From: Verticillium longisporum
Lineage: Eukaryota > Ascomycota > Sordariomycetes > Glomerellales > Plectosphaerellaceae
Direction of reading: 5' to 3'
NCBI GenBank assembly: GCA_019188255.1
Contig: JAETXT010000006.1
Location: 5,580,001-5,644,000 of the forward strand
Length of the DNA stretch: 64,000 nt
The position numbers were made by a program, and so were the translations under genes. Under the pieces are notes generated by a model that was not told where the DNA came from, did no database searches, and worked only from the letters and a program-made list of their open reading frames with translations. This document shows, piece after piece, positions 45,360 through 57,608 of this stretch. Position 1 is the first letter of the stretch. The number at the start of each line of letters is the position of its first letter.

Positions 45360-47313
45360 GTTGAGAATTGAGAGTTTGGGTTGATTTGTTTTCGAAGCGA
45401 ATGTGTGATGAGTCGAAACTCGAGCATAGAGGGAGAAGAATTCTTAATGAGTGGGTGAGTGAATGAAATATATGAGACTGTGAGGGAGGCCAATGGCTCG
45501 CAATAAGTGAATGATGCCCTCGTGGGTGAATAGATGAACAGTGCACGCGGATAACGTGAGAAGCAAAAAAGTGTAAGAATCGAAAACAGTATCAAGTAGA
45601 GAACGAATGTGAGGCAACTCAAACCCACGTCAAAAATGACAGATGAGCGTGGAGGAAACCAAAAGGACCAAAAGCCAGAGGTGAAGCAAGACGGGCATAA
45701 CACGATATATCATCATCAGGAACCCCTGCCTCTTCGTCGTGTCAAGGTCTACTGGGATAGGCACCCACATGCACCACTTTCTCCGTTAGTTCTATCGCAA
45801 GGTCCGAGAATGATGCTGCTTTCGCCCACTTCATTCACAAGGTGTTCATAAAACTGATTCCACGATCGCAGCACACCACAGTCAACAGTGGACACTGGGC
45901 CCAATACGAGAGAGTCAAGCCAATAATGGAAGGGGCTCGAGCCTGTGCTCGACCATTATCGTCCAAACCCATCAATGACCCTTGACTCGGCGCCTTGGCC
46001 TACCAGCCCTACTCCCAGCTGAAACAGAGCCGGATGTGCCTTAACCCCACGTGGATGCCATTCTCGTCAGTACGTTGACTCGACCTTACCTTGTCGGGCT
46101 TGGAAGATGGAGCTGGAGCCAAGAGAAGCCCGCAGGTGCATAGCATTCTATGGACATGGGTTCAGTGTTGTACATGACTGGTTCCGGGGGCTTGGGTCCC
46201 TCCTTGGCCCTATTCTCGGACCAAACACCGCTGCAGAATTGTCGGCCCTGCCGCCTCTCGGCCATGGCCCTGCCGCCTCTCGGCCGATGGGGCGGGCCTT
46301 CAATGCATGATTTCATTTCGTCGGTGTTCTCCATATGGAGCCTGCATTTTTCAATACTAATTCTTTGAGGCAAAGTCATATGGCGAGCTCTCATCTCATT
46401 GTCTGTGTTGCTCGTCAAGCCTGGTTGACATTCAGTGGTCATTTCACTTGATGCTCAACGGGCTGATATCATATTTTGCGACCATCGTTCAGTTCCGAAC
46501 CTATTGGTCTCCGAGGGCGAACGACTCGTTTCTGAAATAATAGAAATGATGGAAGGGTTCCTGGCGACTTTATGTTGCGAATCTTCTACATGAAATGTCG
46601 AGCAAAGCATCCGTTACCATGTTTGTGAACCGGATACGCTAGTCTACTGACCGCCAGGCTCTGGTCGGCCACCCTTTTAAAACAGCCATTGTCAGTCTAT
46701 CAAGACCCGGTCGACATTCTATTTGAGAATCGTGTCGTAGCCATTAACGATTGATAGATTGTAGCACCTTCATGTCCCTCTCGCCAGAGCTTGATCCGAG
46801 CTGCATCGTGACTTGGACCAGCAGCCTGATCAGAACACGCTCAGGGGAATCAACGCAGTTCTTTTGAGGAAGGATACCCGCGCAGCCACAACGAATAGAA
46901 ATGAGTACTGGTATCGCAAGAGACTAAGACCTTGGCTGAGTCGTAGCTGTCATTCGGAAAGTTAGATAATTGGTGGCTTGAGTGTAATCACTTGAGGCAT
47001 GTCCTGATCGGAAGACGAAGGAATCTGCACGGCTTTTCTTCAATGCGCTGTCAACTCGGCACAAGGTGTGACCAAGAGCATCTCAACAGCTCATGTATCC
47101 GCTTCAGTGTACTGCAACGCTAGCTAGTGGCTGTCTCGACTGCGGGGAGAGCTGCCATCCGGAAATGGACGGATCGTCGCCAGCTCAAATAAGCTTTCTA
47201 GCTCGATGAGACGACCAAATCCTTGTCTCGCCACTCTCAGAAAGTTCTCTCAACCTTCAGGATCTGGCATGTAAGGCTTTGGTCTCGGCCCGCTGTGTCG
47301 CTAGCTCAGCACA
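45360..47313. other. Intergenic, divergent promoter region
   Basis: About 2 kb between the divergent copper radical oxidase (-) and the ThDP enzyme (+). A short direct duplication (CCTGCCGCCTCTCGGCC) lies at 46248-46284. No gene supported. Confidence 0.5.
45467..45473 (-). promoter_or_regulatory. Putative TATA box of the copper radical oxidase
   Basis: TATATTT on the minus strand, about 110 bp upstream of the ATG at 45359. Confidence 0.35.
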
Positions 47314-49382
47314 ATGCGACGAATTACTACAATTCGACACTTCATGTCGCCTGTCACCTCGCCCCTTCTACTTCGACAGCAGGCCACATCCCACGTCCGC
47401 CGCTTCAGCCGAGGGCGACGACGGCCGTTCAGATGGAGAGCGCCAGAGGTTATATCCCCTGATAATTCAGTCAGCGGTGCCAGCGCCATTCTGCACGCAC
47501 TTCAGGCCGCAGGCGTCACTCATCTCTTCGTCAATCTCGGCTCGGACCACCCAGCTTTCCTGACGGCGTTTGCCATGAAGGCGTATCCCAGGGTCAAGGT
47601 CGTCACGTCGCCGAATGAGATGAATGCGCTGTCGGCAGCCTCGGGCTATGCCATGGTCACTGGGAAGCCAGCAGCTGTACTCGTTCACGTCGAATGCGGC
47701 ACACAGGCTTTGGCGGGCGCGGTGCACAATATCAGTAAGGGCCGCTTGCCGGTGGTGATAGTTGCCGGCACCGTGCCCATCACGATGGAAGGAGAGCTAC
47801 CGGGGAGTCGTAACGAGTGCGTGGTTCCCCTTGCCTGACTCGGGGAACGTTGCTGACGGTGACAGATGTGAGTGAGCACACCCGCACGAGTGCCGTCTAT
47901 CGACTGACCCTAGGCAAAGATATTCACTTTATCCAGGATATCCCAGACCAGCGCTCTATCGTCCGTCAATACATGAAGTATGATCATGAGATCCGATCAC
48001 CGCACAATGCTGTACAGATTGTGCTCCGGGCTCTTCAGATGGCGACAAGTACGCCGCAGGGCCCAACATATGTCATCGCATCGCGAGAGACACTCGAAGC
48101 ACAAACATCGATCCAAAGCATCAAGCCTTCGCAAGATCCAGAGAAGAACCTCTGGGTGGAGAAAGTCGGCCTCCACATGCAAGACGTCGCGCGCTTGGGC
48201 GACATTCTCATCAGGGCCAAGTCCCCTCTGATCGTCACGAGTTATGCCGGCCGGAATCCTGCTGCCTTTCGAGCGCTTCGCGATTTGGCCCGGCGCCTCG
48301 CTATCCCCGTGCACGAGAATGCGCCGGTGGTTAACAATTTCCCGACGACTAGTTTCCTCCACCAAGGCCATACTTGGAACGGCGGCGGGCAGCTCGAGGC
48401 CTTGGCCGAAGCAGACGTGGTCCTCGTCGTCGACTCGGATGTTCCATGGATACCGTCCGAGTCGAGGCCGAGCGATGAGGCCCGCGTCTTCCACCTCGAC
48501 TGCGATCCTCTGAAAAGCAGCGCCACGCTCTGGAGTCTTCCGGCCGAGAAGCGCTGGATGTGTGATGCATCGGTGGCGTTGAAACAGCTAGACGAGTACG
48601 TCAAGACGAGCCTGGAACTCTTTACTGAAGCTGCAAAGAGTAGGATCAACGTCAGGACATCTCTGCTGACACGGCGTTTCGAGGCACGAGCGCGGAGACT
48701 CGAAGCAGAAGAAGTGGCCTCTTCAGACGGAAAGGTCACGGTGCCGTACTTTATGAGCCGCTTCCGCAAGGCGACAGAAGGTCTCGACGTATTAGCGCTC
48801 AACGAGAGCACGACCAATCTTGGCAAGGTCGCTGACTACCTACGGCACGACCAACACAACTCACTGTTGGGCAGTGGTGGCGGCTCGCTCGGGTGGTATT
48901 CTGGGGCTGCTGTTGGGGTGGCCATGGCGTTGGGAGAAGAGGCCGCTGTGGGTGATGCGGCCGACCGTCTTGTCACGGCGTTTGTGGGAGATGGAACGTT
49001 CCTGTTTGGGGTGCCTGCCAGTGCCTACTGGATGGCCATGCGGTATGCGACGCCGTACCTAACCGTCGTCTGGAATAACGGCGGCTGGACGAGCCCGAAG
49101 AATGCCTGCTTGAGGATTCATCCTGAGATGAAAGATTTTGTGCGACGTAGCGATGGCGAAGGACGGCATGATGGCAGCAGGGCAACAGCTTTGGCTGAGG
49201 CGATGGGCGTCAGCATTTCGCCGTCACCTTCGTTTGGAAAGATTGCTGAGGGTGCCGGTGATGCTTGGTGGACAGTCGTGAAGAGGGCAGACGAGGTCGA
49301 TGGAGCCATCGCGGAGGCCGTTCGGATGGTGAGGGAGCTCAAGCGATGTGCAGTGATTGAGGTAGCCATTGCCAGTGTGTGA
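47314..49382 (+). CDS. Thiamine-diphosphate-dependent enzyme, acetolactate synthase/benzoylformate decarboxylase-like
   Basis: ThDP enzyme of 654 residues. The first 40 residues are Arg/Ser-rich with no acids (MRRITTIRHFMSP... HVRRFSRGRRR), a typical mitochondrial presequence. The N-terminal PYR domain has the catalytic Glu102 (SPNEMNALSAASGYA) and GTQALAGAVHNISKGRLPV. The C-terminal PP domain has the ThDP/Mg motif GDGTFLFG...VVWNNGGW. The intron is ambiguous. A single 104-bp intron (47810-47913, GTAACG...CCTAG) joins GSR to KDIHFIQDIPDQR in frame. Alternatively two introns (47817-47865 and 47868-47913), both with good signals, flank a 2-nt exon and keep GSRNE. No regulatory subunit or branched-chain neighbours are present, so the reaction is open (decarboxylase, carboligase or lyase). 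It is not the housekeeping Ilv2 by sequence style. Confidence 0.85.
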
Positions 49383-49981
49383 TGCTGAGATGGTGGGAGC
49401 TCTCGGTGAAGATGGGTGTCAGGTGTCTCGGTCAAGGTCTCGGTGTAAGGTGCCTGGAAGCTGTGCAGCGTAGTCCGCATCTGGTTTAGCGCATTCACAG
49501 CCGAGCCGTATTTTGCACCAGCCTCTTCTTTCTGTTGTTTTCCAGCCACAGCCTTGTCCTGTCTCGGTCGAGCTTCCTCTTATCTCATCTGGAGCCTTCC
49601 GCCTTCCCTTCGCTCGTTGTCTCCTCCAAGACACCACAACAACATTGCTGTCTGTCCCTCACTTCTTCGCCGATCACGCAGCGCCGTCATCTCCGAGTAC
49701 CATCGCAGTCGCTTACTTGTAGTCGACGAAAGGCGCATAGTCGGGGAACACGTCTGCACGGCGTGTCATCCGCCAATTGAATCACGACAACCATCTCAAG
49801 CTACCTCCCCCGCGTCAACCTCGTCCACCACTGTCACCAGCAACAACCCTTCTCCCTTGGCTTCCCGTACATTCCGTCGCAGCCTCTACCTTGGCCTGGA
49901 ATCTTGTCCTCTACTTTCATCACCCAGTGTCACTCTGCATTTGTCTCGACGACCTTTTCGAGCAGTCCTGGCTGATCAGTC
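49383..49981. other. Intergenic, pyrimidine-rich leader
   Basis: 600 bp with a long TC-rich run (about 49540-49975) leading to the ATG at 49982. This is typical of 5' leaders of constitutively expressed fungal genes. No gene seen. Confidence 0.5.
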
Positions 49982-51747
49982 ATGTCCGCCGACGCAGAGG
50001 TAGCTGCTCAGCTGCCCAACGGCCTGCCCAACGGCCTGCTCGACAATCGCTCTGCCCAAGACCAGGATCCCGTCACCCCTCCCGACCATGACAGCGAAAT
50101 TCTCGCACCGAACTCGCCTCTGCCGTCGACCGAAGCGCCGCCGTCACCCATCGATGAACCAAGTGCTTCTTTCAAGACTGAATACAACGATGACAGGCTC
50201 GCCTCGTCAGCCGTTATCCCCTCATCTCTGACACCGCCGCCGTCCTCTCAAGTGCCCTCTCACGCCCGCAATGGCGTCCTGCCGAGCGCTTACATCGCTT
50301 CCCAACGCTCTACCCTTTTTCTCCTCCCGCCACGGGGCTCGCCGCTTTTCGACCAGCAGAAGTCGCTCTGGCCGCCGACTACGTGCCACCCGCACCGCAG
50401 CAGGTGCTTGAGGCGACGGCCGACGAGCTGCGCGCCATGATGCAGACGTGCATTGCCGAGCAGGCGAGGCTCAAGATGGAGGCGGCCCACCACAAGCTGC
50501 AATACAACCTGCTGAGTCTGCAGGCCGACGAGGATGCAAAGCGGGCCGAGGTTGAATTCGAAATGATGAGGCGCGAGGTGGAGGCTCTGAGGACGGCCGA
50601 GTACTCTCAGCATGCCCGCCGGGAGCTCAGTGCTGCTACCGAGTCGGCCCAGCTCAAGTACCTGCAGATGAAGACGCTGTACGAGGATTCCGTCGAGGAG
50701 AACCGTGCCCTGAGCCGAAGATTCAAAATGGCCAAGAAGCTGGTCTCGCAGAAGGAGGAGGAGGTCACGAGCCTCAGTGAGGAGAGGGACATGCTTCTCA
50801 ACCGCATCCGCGAGAACAGAGAGCACTTTACCATGCTCTGCAACCCCGGCGGCATGTTCCACGGGGCCATGACGCCGACGAAGGCGTCACAGAATGTGTC
50901 GACCCCCCAGCAGGTGCGGGCGCCCACACGACAGGCGCCCAAGACGGTGCCAGACATCCGCACGGCTCCCTCTCCCGGTCAGGAGCCCATGGCTGCCCTG
51001 CTTCAAGCGCTGAGCCAGGATAACAACAGCGCTCCTTCGACGCCCGTTGCCGCAGCTCGCCCAGTTCCTCGTCTGTCGGCGAAGCACAAGCGCAACGCCC
51101 AGTCTCTCTCATCGCTGCCCACGACGCCCGGCTACAAGCCTCGTGGTGAGCATGTGGGCCTCCTGCCGTCAGTTGACCTTGTACCGCAGACGGAGCCGCC
51201 TGCACGTTACTCCAACAGGCAATTCGCACCGCCGTCGCCGACACCACGACGCGAGCGTTTCCACAAGAGCCGTGAGAGTACCATTTCGGCCGTCGACGAC
51301 AATGAAGAGCTGGCCAGGCAGGCCCTCGAATCCGTTGCCAAGTCAGCTTCTTTCCTCTCGCAAGCCACTCGTGGATCTCAGCGCGGCGCTCGACGGCCGC
51401 TGCCAAACAATGGCGAGCACGACGACGATGATGAGGCATTTGAGAGCCAGGCGAGCCAGGCGGCGTCGGAGATGTTGCGCAGGGATCCACGCTCAAGCTT
51501 TGAGATGGCGAGCGAGGCCCGGAGCGGGACCCCAGCGGCAGCGGAGAAGAGCGCGAGGCTGCAGGCGAGGCTCCTGTCGGGCATGGCGGGGGGCAACGGA
51601 GGCGAGAAGAGGAAGTTCAGCGGCGGCATCCCACCGCCCGAGGATCCAAGGCAGATACAGGCAAGCCCGCCGAAGAAGCTGCGCGTCAGCACGCAGGTTG
51701 GTGACGGCTCGAGTGTGGGTCTGGGGATACAGTATGGGCAGCATTAG
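49982..51747 (+). CDS. Coiled-coil protein of unknown function, one apparent frameshift
   Basis: About 588 residues after frame repair; family not recognised. The N-terminus (1-105) is Pro/Ser-rich. Then comes FRPAEVALAADYVPPAPQQV, followed by a coiled coil of about 150 residues rich in Glu, Arg and Ala (ADELRAMMQTCIAEQARLKM... LSEERDMLLNRIRENREHF). The rest is Pro/Ser/Thr-rich and basic, with a late nuclear-localisation-like stretch (GEKRKFSGG...SPPKKLRV). The frame changes in the T-run at 50316-50320. One more T would give STLFSPPATGLAAFRPAEVA and join the two open frames. Without it the first frame ends at 50440. A single start at 49982 with upstream leader supports one gene. Nuclear or spindle-related function is possible but speculative. 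Confidence 0.72.
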
Positions 51748-52898
51748 CACGGCATGTGCGACTATTTGCATTTTTACAAGTATATCTTTGGGTATCCTTT
51801 GATGACTGATACGACATTTGGGAAAAGGAGTTTGGATGGGTTTATGGTCACGACGGGAGAGTGACCCATTTTGGCGATGAATTGATGGATAGCCTTGGAC
51901 TGCCAGCTCTATCGACCTGAAGCAACTCCAGATATGGAGTCCAGATATGGAGTCCAGATATGGAGTCCAGATATGGAGTAGAACAGGCGATGGCAGCCAT
52001 GTCTGCTGGGCTGGGAAGAGCTGGGAAGAGGAATACACTCAATGATGATAGCCACAGCTTGCTGCGCACAAGTGCCGTCCGTGTGATGGTGTCATTCAGC
52101 AGCACAGCATTCTTCAGGCCACTAACGGGCGTCGATCTTGACAGGGCGATCAGCACCAGCCACGCGTCGCATACTCTCAGTTAGCTTCCAAGCTAGGGAG
52201 GCCCTTTGTTACCAAGGACGATGAAGATGGAGCAAATAATGACTGTCACGTGTCATGGCATACCAGCGTCGTCCCAAAAGCAGGGCCACTTTGCCTTGGA
52301 CCGCCCGCACCACAACGCACATCACACCAAAGGCGTCACGACTAGACTGACTCGCGGGCCCTGGTCGTGCTTGTGCTTGTGCTAATGCTGAAGCTGAAGC
52401 TGGTCGCTAGCCGGCACTTCCCTCCTCCCCGCCCCTAACAGCTCCGTGATCGATCCCTCTCCGCCTTGCCACTCGCAACTCTCCACCACCAAGTCGCCGC
52501 CGGTGTCCCCAAGCTCCGAGCCAATCCTCGTTGTTTTCCCCCCTTCGAGCCAATGCTGTTCGCCCCGATCCCCCTCGTGAGCTTTGACTGGGAGCACCTC
52601 CTTAAGGCTGCACGTTTCCTTGCGCGCGTGTGCGAGTCCCGGGGCCCCCGTTGCTGTCAGGAACCCAATGTATGCCGTCTCAACTCGGCGTGGCCGTACA
52701 GCGCAGTTTTGTCTATTGAGCCTTCTTCTCGAAGCCGGTCTCTATTGTCCGACTGACTGGCATTAGCCCACCCTCGGCGCTCGTCTCCCATTCGCGCCTC
52801 CGTGCCGTTTTTCCCTAACGACCCTGACTTGTTCGCGAGTAAGAGGGCGTGGTTGCTGATATACAAAGCCCCCCAGCTCGACGCATGACACGCTCGCC
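51748..52898. other. Intergenic, with short palindromic repeats
   Basis: About 1.15 kb containing the 13-bp repeat array at 51928-51979 and the promoter of the Zn2Cys6 gene. No gene supported. Confidence 0.5.
51928..51979. repeat. 13-bp tandem repeat with internal dyad
   Basis: Four perfect copies of CCAGATATGGAGT. Each junction forms ACTCCAGATATGGAGT, whose ACTCCA and TGGAGT arms are complementary, so the array is a series of small hairpins. It lies 180 bp beyond the coiled-coil gene stop. Confidence 0.85.
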
Positions 52899-55731
52899 AT
52901 GAGCGAGAGCGTGTCGGCCGCCAAACGGCGGCAGCGGCGGATCCCGGCCGAGTTTCGCAAGAGAAATGCCCAGAGCTGCGACCTCTGCAGAAAGGTGAGT
53001 TCCGTTCAACAAGTCATTGGTGCGCCCGCGGAAACCAGCGGTCCGCCGTCGTATCGATGCCGGCAGGGGACTGACGATCTGCAGCGAAGATGCCGTTGCG
53101 TGCCTGCGCCGGATGGTCAGGGGTGTGTCGCTTGTCATGAGCACAATGTGCCGTGCGCTTACACGACGCCGCGGAAGACGCGGTTCTACGGGAGTGTCGA
53201 TGATTTGAGCGATCGGTACATATCTCATTTTACCTTGTTTTCGTTTCTCTCTTAGCCGCTGGGGCCTTTGGGTTGACTGACGGAATAGATATCGCTGTCT
53301 GGATGCCATTGTTAAAGGAGCGTTCCCCAACGACTTGACCGCGACGGCGGAGCATCTCGTCGAGCTTGGCCGGCGCATGGGGTATTCCATGCCCGACTTC
53401 TCCCAGCCGCGGAGAAGGGGCGTCAAGATTGAGGATCTCGTGCGCGCGCCGGATCCTGTGGGTTCTTCCCGGCACAACTCGGCTGCTGAATCAAGGATCT
53501 CTGGCTCGGAACTGGGTACTGGGTCGAAGGCGTCAAGCGAGGTCGGCACCGACGATGCTACCTCTGCTGCTGCTGCTGCGTCGGAGGCCGAGGACGCTCA
53601 GTTGTCGCTCATCAGAGACACCTCTGGCAATGAGCACTACATCGGCCCCTCGGGCACTCTCAACTTTCTGAGCCAGCTAAGGCGACTGATGGTCAGCGGC
53701 GAGGGAACGCCTGAGGCCCAGCCTGAGGTTGTCACCAAGTTCACGCAGGACGATACGGCACAGGCGCTCGAGGCTGATGATGCCCCTGAGGCACCTGGGG
53801 CCCTAGACCCGGCGACACAGACGGATGGTCCTCTCGACGGGCCTTCTCCGGCTTCCGTCACGTCGGTCACGTCTATCGCCAAGGACTTTACGCGCATGCC
53901 GACTGTCGACCTTGATGAGACGCTTCGCGGCCTGCCGGCCGACGAGACTCTCGAGCTCCTCGTTCAGTCGTACTTTAAGAACGTCCACGACGACTACCCT
54001 CTGTTTCACCGAGCAACCTTTGAAGACGAGTACGAACTCTACATTGTCCAGGCCAGACGCCGGCTGCACTTCATGTCCCAGAGCCTGTCCCAGAGCCAAG
54101 CCCAACCCCAGAATCGAAGCAACGCCGTTCCCGACTGGGGCTGGATGGGCTGCCTGCACATGATCATCGTCTTCGGCTCCATCGCCCGCCCCGACATCCC
54201 CGGCGTCGACCACTCGCACCTGCGGCGGCGCTCGGTGGCGGCGGCGCGGACGCTTCTGCCGCAGTTCATCTCCAAGTGCACCCTCTCCAACGTGCGCGTC
54301 CTCGTGCTCCTGTCGCTCTTCCTGCACAACAACAACGAGCGCAACGCGGCCTGGAACCTCGTCGGCACGGCGACGCGCATCGCCTTTGCCCTCGGTCTGC
54401 ACCGCAGCGACACGAGCTCGTCGCTGCGCCCGCTCGACCGCGAGGTCCGCAAATGGGTCTTCTGCACGCTCTACTCGTTTGAGCAGTTCCTCGCCTCGAG
54501 CCTGGGCCGGCCCAGCGGCCTGCAGGAGATGGACGTCGAGATTGTGCCGCCGCGGGAGGGCTTCCTCGACGCGGGGACGGGCACCGATGCCAAGCTCGTC
54601 TTCCTGTCGCTGAGGCTGCAGGCCATTCTCGCGCGCACGCGCTTCGCCTACGCGCGGCCGCAGCGCCGCCCCGACGCCGAGGGCCAGGACGCCGTGCCGA
54701 GGCCGAGCGTCGACGACATCATGCGGTCGCTCGCCGCCTGGAAGCGCGACGTCGCCGAGAACCCCAGCTTCCACATGCCCGACATCCAGACGCGGGTGTC
54801 GCTGCGCGGCAGCGGCAGCGGCAGCGGCAGCAGCAGCGCCCCCCTCGACGACGACGAGGACAGCGATGCCATGTCCTTTGACGAGCTCAAGGTCGTGTTG
54901 TCGTGGAAGACGAGGGCGCAGCTGCGCGCCGTGCTCCTGCTGCACATCCAGTACCACTACATTGCCATTGTCGCGGCGCGGCCCGTCCTGCTCCGCGAGA
55001 TTGCCGCCGCGCGCAAGGCGCTGCGCGACGAGGGAGCGGCCGCGCCGCCCGCCATGTCGGCCGTCGCCGACGCCTGCGTGCGCCACGCCGTGCAGCTGAC
55101 GTACATGGTGCTCTTCCTCGACGGCTTCGAGCTCGTCAACGGGCTTTCTGGCCTCGACGTCTTCTACGCCTACTGCGCTGCCATGGTCCTCATCCTGCGG
55201 CTGCTGCGCAGGCCGCCTGCCGCCGAGGGCGCCGAGGCCTCGGATCAGCGTGAGGAGCAGGTCCAGGCTGTCATTCGGGAGCTCGTGCTCAAGTCGCAGA
55301 GTGTCCTCAACCGGACGAACAAGAGCGGTTCGATGACGCGGTTCGCCTCGGTCGTCGATGCGTTTGCCGAGTGTACAAGCCAGACGCGGGGCGCGCGGGA
55401 AGACGGCGCGACGGCGCTGCCGGGGAGTGCCTGGTCGCGGGGGGTCTCTGGCGGTGGTGTCTCTGCGCTGCCCCGACAGCCTGCGGCTCTTGACGCCGGC
55501 CAGTTTCCGTATGGCATGATGGGTACTGGGGTCATGGGTGTGCCGCCGGGACAGGCCTTTTCGATGGCGGAGCCGATGGGATTTGGACAGGCGACGACAT
55601 ATGGGGCGCCGAACGTGCAGCTTGATGACGGGGGATTCTATTTCCATCCGTTCAACGGCAGCGAAACAACGGCGCCTCCGGAATGGGGCGACATGGAGAT
55701 GGTCATGGCCGGGTACGGCATGCCACGATAG
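52899..55731 (+). CDS. Zn2Cys6 transcription factor with fungal_trans domain
   Basis: Nuclear regulator, 889 residues. Three exons (52899-52994, 53085-53215, 53289-55731) with introns of 90 and 73 bp keep frame. The zinc cluster is split by intron 1: Cys27 and Cys30 before, Cys37, Cys46, Cys49 and Cys56 after, preceded by a basic KRRQRRIPAEFRKRN stretch. Following the cluster is TPRKTRFYGSVDDLSDRYRC (completed by splice 2), a conserved linker in one family of Sordariomycete regulators. The middle homology (fungal_trans) region spans about residues 290-520 (VQSYFKNVHDDYPLFHRATF, NERNAAWNLVGTATRIAFAL, RKWVFCTLYSFEQFLASSLG). The C-terminus is Gly/Met-rich. Very GC-rich codon use creates a long but spurious antisense frame. 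It converges with an allantoate-type permease; a regulatory link is possible but unproven. Confidence 0.92.
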
Positions 55732-55894
55732 TCGGTGCTGGTATCTGGGGGATCCCATATACGTCTGCGTCTCCAGGATGCTGGTCTATGTATCTACGCT
55801 CCGATACTAGGATCAGACAGGGACCGTCAAGCGAGGAAAACAGCACTCGCATGGTCTGCATCAAATAAGCGCTCTGAATTCGCAAGCTGCGTTG

Positions 55895-57608
55895 CTACAA
55901 TGTGTATCGGAAATCGGGATGCTTCTCTCCCAACCTCCGCACCTCGTCCTCCGGCAGATTCCGCCGATACTCTCTCTCGCCCCTTTCTCGCGCCTGGTTC
56001 TCCCTCTGACAACACACCCACATGATGACGGCCATGGCGATGCCCACGGCCTGAAACCCGATGCACGTGCTGATGCCCGCCACGTACTGCGGCTCGTCCT
56101 TGGCGGGAAACACGACGGCCGAGATGATGCCGCCGAGCTGACCGCAGCTAATGGCGAACGCCGTCGCCGTGCCGCGCTTCACGTTACCGACGAGCTGGTT
56201 GACACTGCGAAGACAAAATCAGACTTTGATCCTAGAAGGTTGTCCATCTGCCGCAACAGGGAATGGGACGAGCAACTCACGTCCAAGCAATGACAAGCGG
56301 CTGGCACACGTAAATGCCCACGGCCGCAAGATACAGCCCCGCATACCGCACGCCTCCGTCCGTCGGCACCATGACGACGAGCAAGCCGACGATGCTCGTC
56401 GCGAAGCCGCCGAGACAGTACACGCCGCGGCGGCGCGTGCGGTCGGAAACGACGCCGACGAGAACAGACACGACGCCCGACGCGACGCGCACGGGCGTCG
56501 ACAGCAGGTTGGACTTGAGCGGGCCCCAGCCAAAGGTGCGCAGGATGGTCGGCGTGAAGACGGAGATGCTGTAGGCCGTGACGCAGACGGCGAGGTAGAG
56601 GACGCCGCCGGCGAGGACCTTCCAGTCGCGCAGGGCGCGCAGCACGCGGCGCGGCGTCATGGGCTCGTGGCCGGCGCCGGGGCCGGGGCCGGGGCCGAGG
56701 CCGCGGGCGTCGCGGTCGAGGCGCGCGAGCCAGAGGGCGCGCTCGGCGTCGGCGAGGAAGGGCTCGCGGTGCGGAAAGTCGGGCACGTGGCGGAGGGCCA
56801 GGAGGGCGGCGGCGCAGGTGAAGGCGCCCTCGAGCCAGAAGATCCAGCGCCAGCCCGAGGCGGCGCGGACGCCGTCGAGGGCGCCGAGGCCGGCGCCGAG
56901 GAGGCCTGAGAGGGAGCCGGCTATGTCGTTGGCGAGCAGGAAGAGGGCGGTGCGGGTGAGGAGCGCGTGGCGCGGGTACCAGGTGGCCAGGAGGAAGAGG
57001 CAGCCGGGGAACATGCCGGCCTCGAAGACGCCGAGGAGGACGCGCGCCGCGACGAGGTGGGCGAACCGCGTCGAGAAGCCGGCGAGCGTGATGGTCACTG
57101 GATGGCGCTCCGTTAGTCTGGCCGTTGTCAGGGAAAGGGAAAGGCAGGGAAAGGGAAAGGCAGGGGACCGGAGGGACGTACGGCCCCAGAGGAAGACGAG
57201 CGAGGCGATGTAGTAGCGCGGCTTCAGGCGGTTGAGGAGCATGTTGGACGGAATCTCGAGCAGCATGTAGGGGATATAGAAGACGAGCACAGCGAGGTTG
57301 TAGTCGTACCCCGCCATGCCGAGGTCGGCCTCGAGGTGCCACAGCCTGGCATTGCCAATGTTGACGCGGTCGAGGAACGTCATGGTGTAGAGAAAGATGA
57401 AGAGCGGGATGATGCGCAGGTCGATTTTGCGCGTCAGCTTGCGCAGTGCAACGGCGTCCTCGTCGCTGGAATGGTGCTCTGTTTCCGATGCCGACCTCAC
57501 AGCCGCTGCCGTCGTCGGCGAGGGGCTCCGTGATTTGAACATGTCACGTCGTGCGTTACGGTCCGATATCTGACTTTTGAGTCTCTTGGTTTCAATCTCG
57601 ACGTTCAT
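55895..57608 (-). CDS. MFS anion:cation symporter, allantoate/nicotinate permease (Dal5/Tna1) type
   Basis: Plasma-membrane permease, 517 residues, about 12 TM. Three exons (57608-57182, 57097-56281, 56204-55895) with introns of 84 and 76 bp. Intron 1 is a multiple of three with no stop and could look like coding sequence, but GTACGT...CCAG splicing rebuilds FLWGLTITLAGF. Family signatures are FLDRVNIGNARLWHLEADLG in TM1-loop, YIPYMLLEIPSNMLLNRLKP, FEAGMFPGCLFLLATWYPRH, and NQLVGNVKRGTATAFAISCG across splice 2. A Gly/Pro run (GLGPGPGPGAG) lies in the central loop. The family carries allantoate, nicotinate, pantothenate, biotin and small organic anions, so the substrate is undetermined. The stop lies 163 bp from the stop of the convergent Zn2Cys6 gene. 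Confidence 0.92.
57130..57161. repeat. 16-bp tandem repeat inside a permease intron
   Basis: Two perfect copies of AGGGAAAGGGAAAGGC within intron 1 of the Dal5-type permease. Length variation here would not affect the protein if the intron is spliced. Confidence 0.75.

Noticed and set aside
50828..51496. 222-codon minus-strand frame
   Set aside because: Antisense to the coiled-coil gene; no motif, composition dictated by the sense codon bias.
53803..55758. 651-codon minus-strand open frame
   Set aside because: Antisense shadow of the GC-rich Zn2Cys6 gene. Arg/His/Gly-rich composition, no domain; the sense strand has a complete zinc cluster and fungal_trans domain.
57098..57181. Permease intron 1 read as coding (84 bp, no stop)
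   Set aside because: It encodes a repetitive Ser/Leu/Pro stretch absent from the family and has good GTACGT and CCAG splice sites that rebuild the TM motif.
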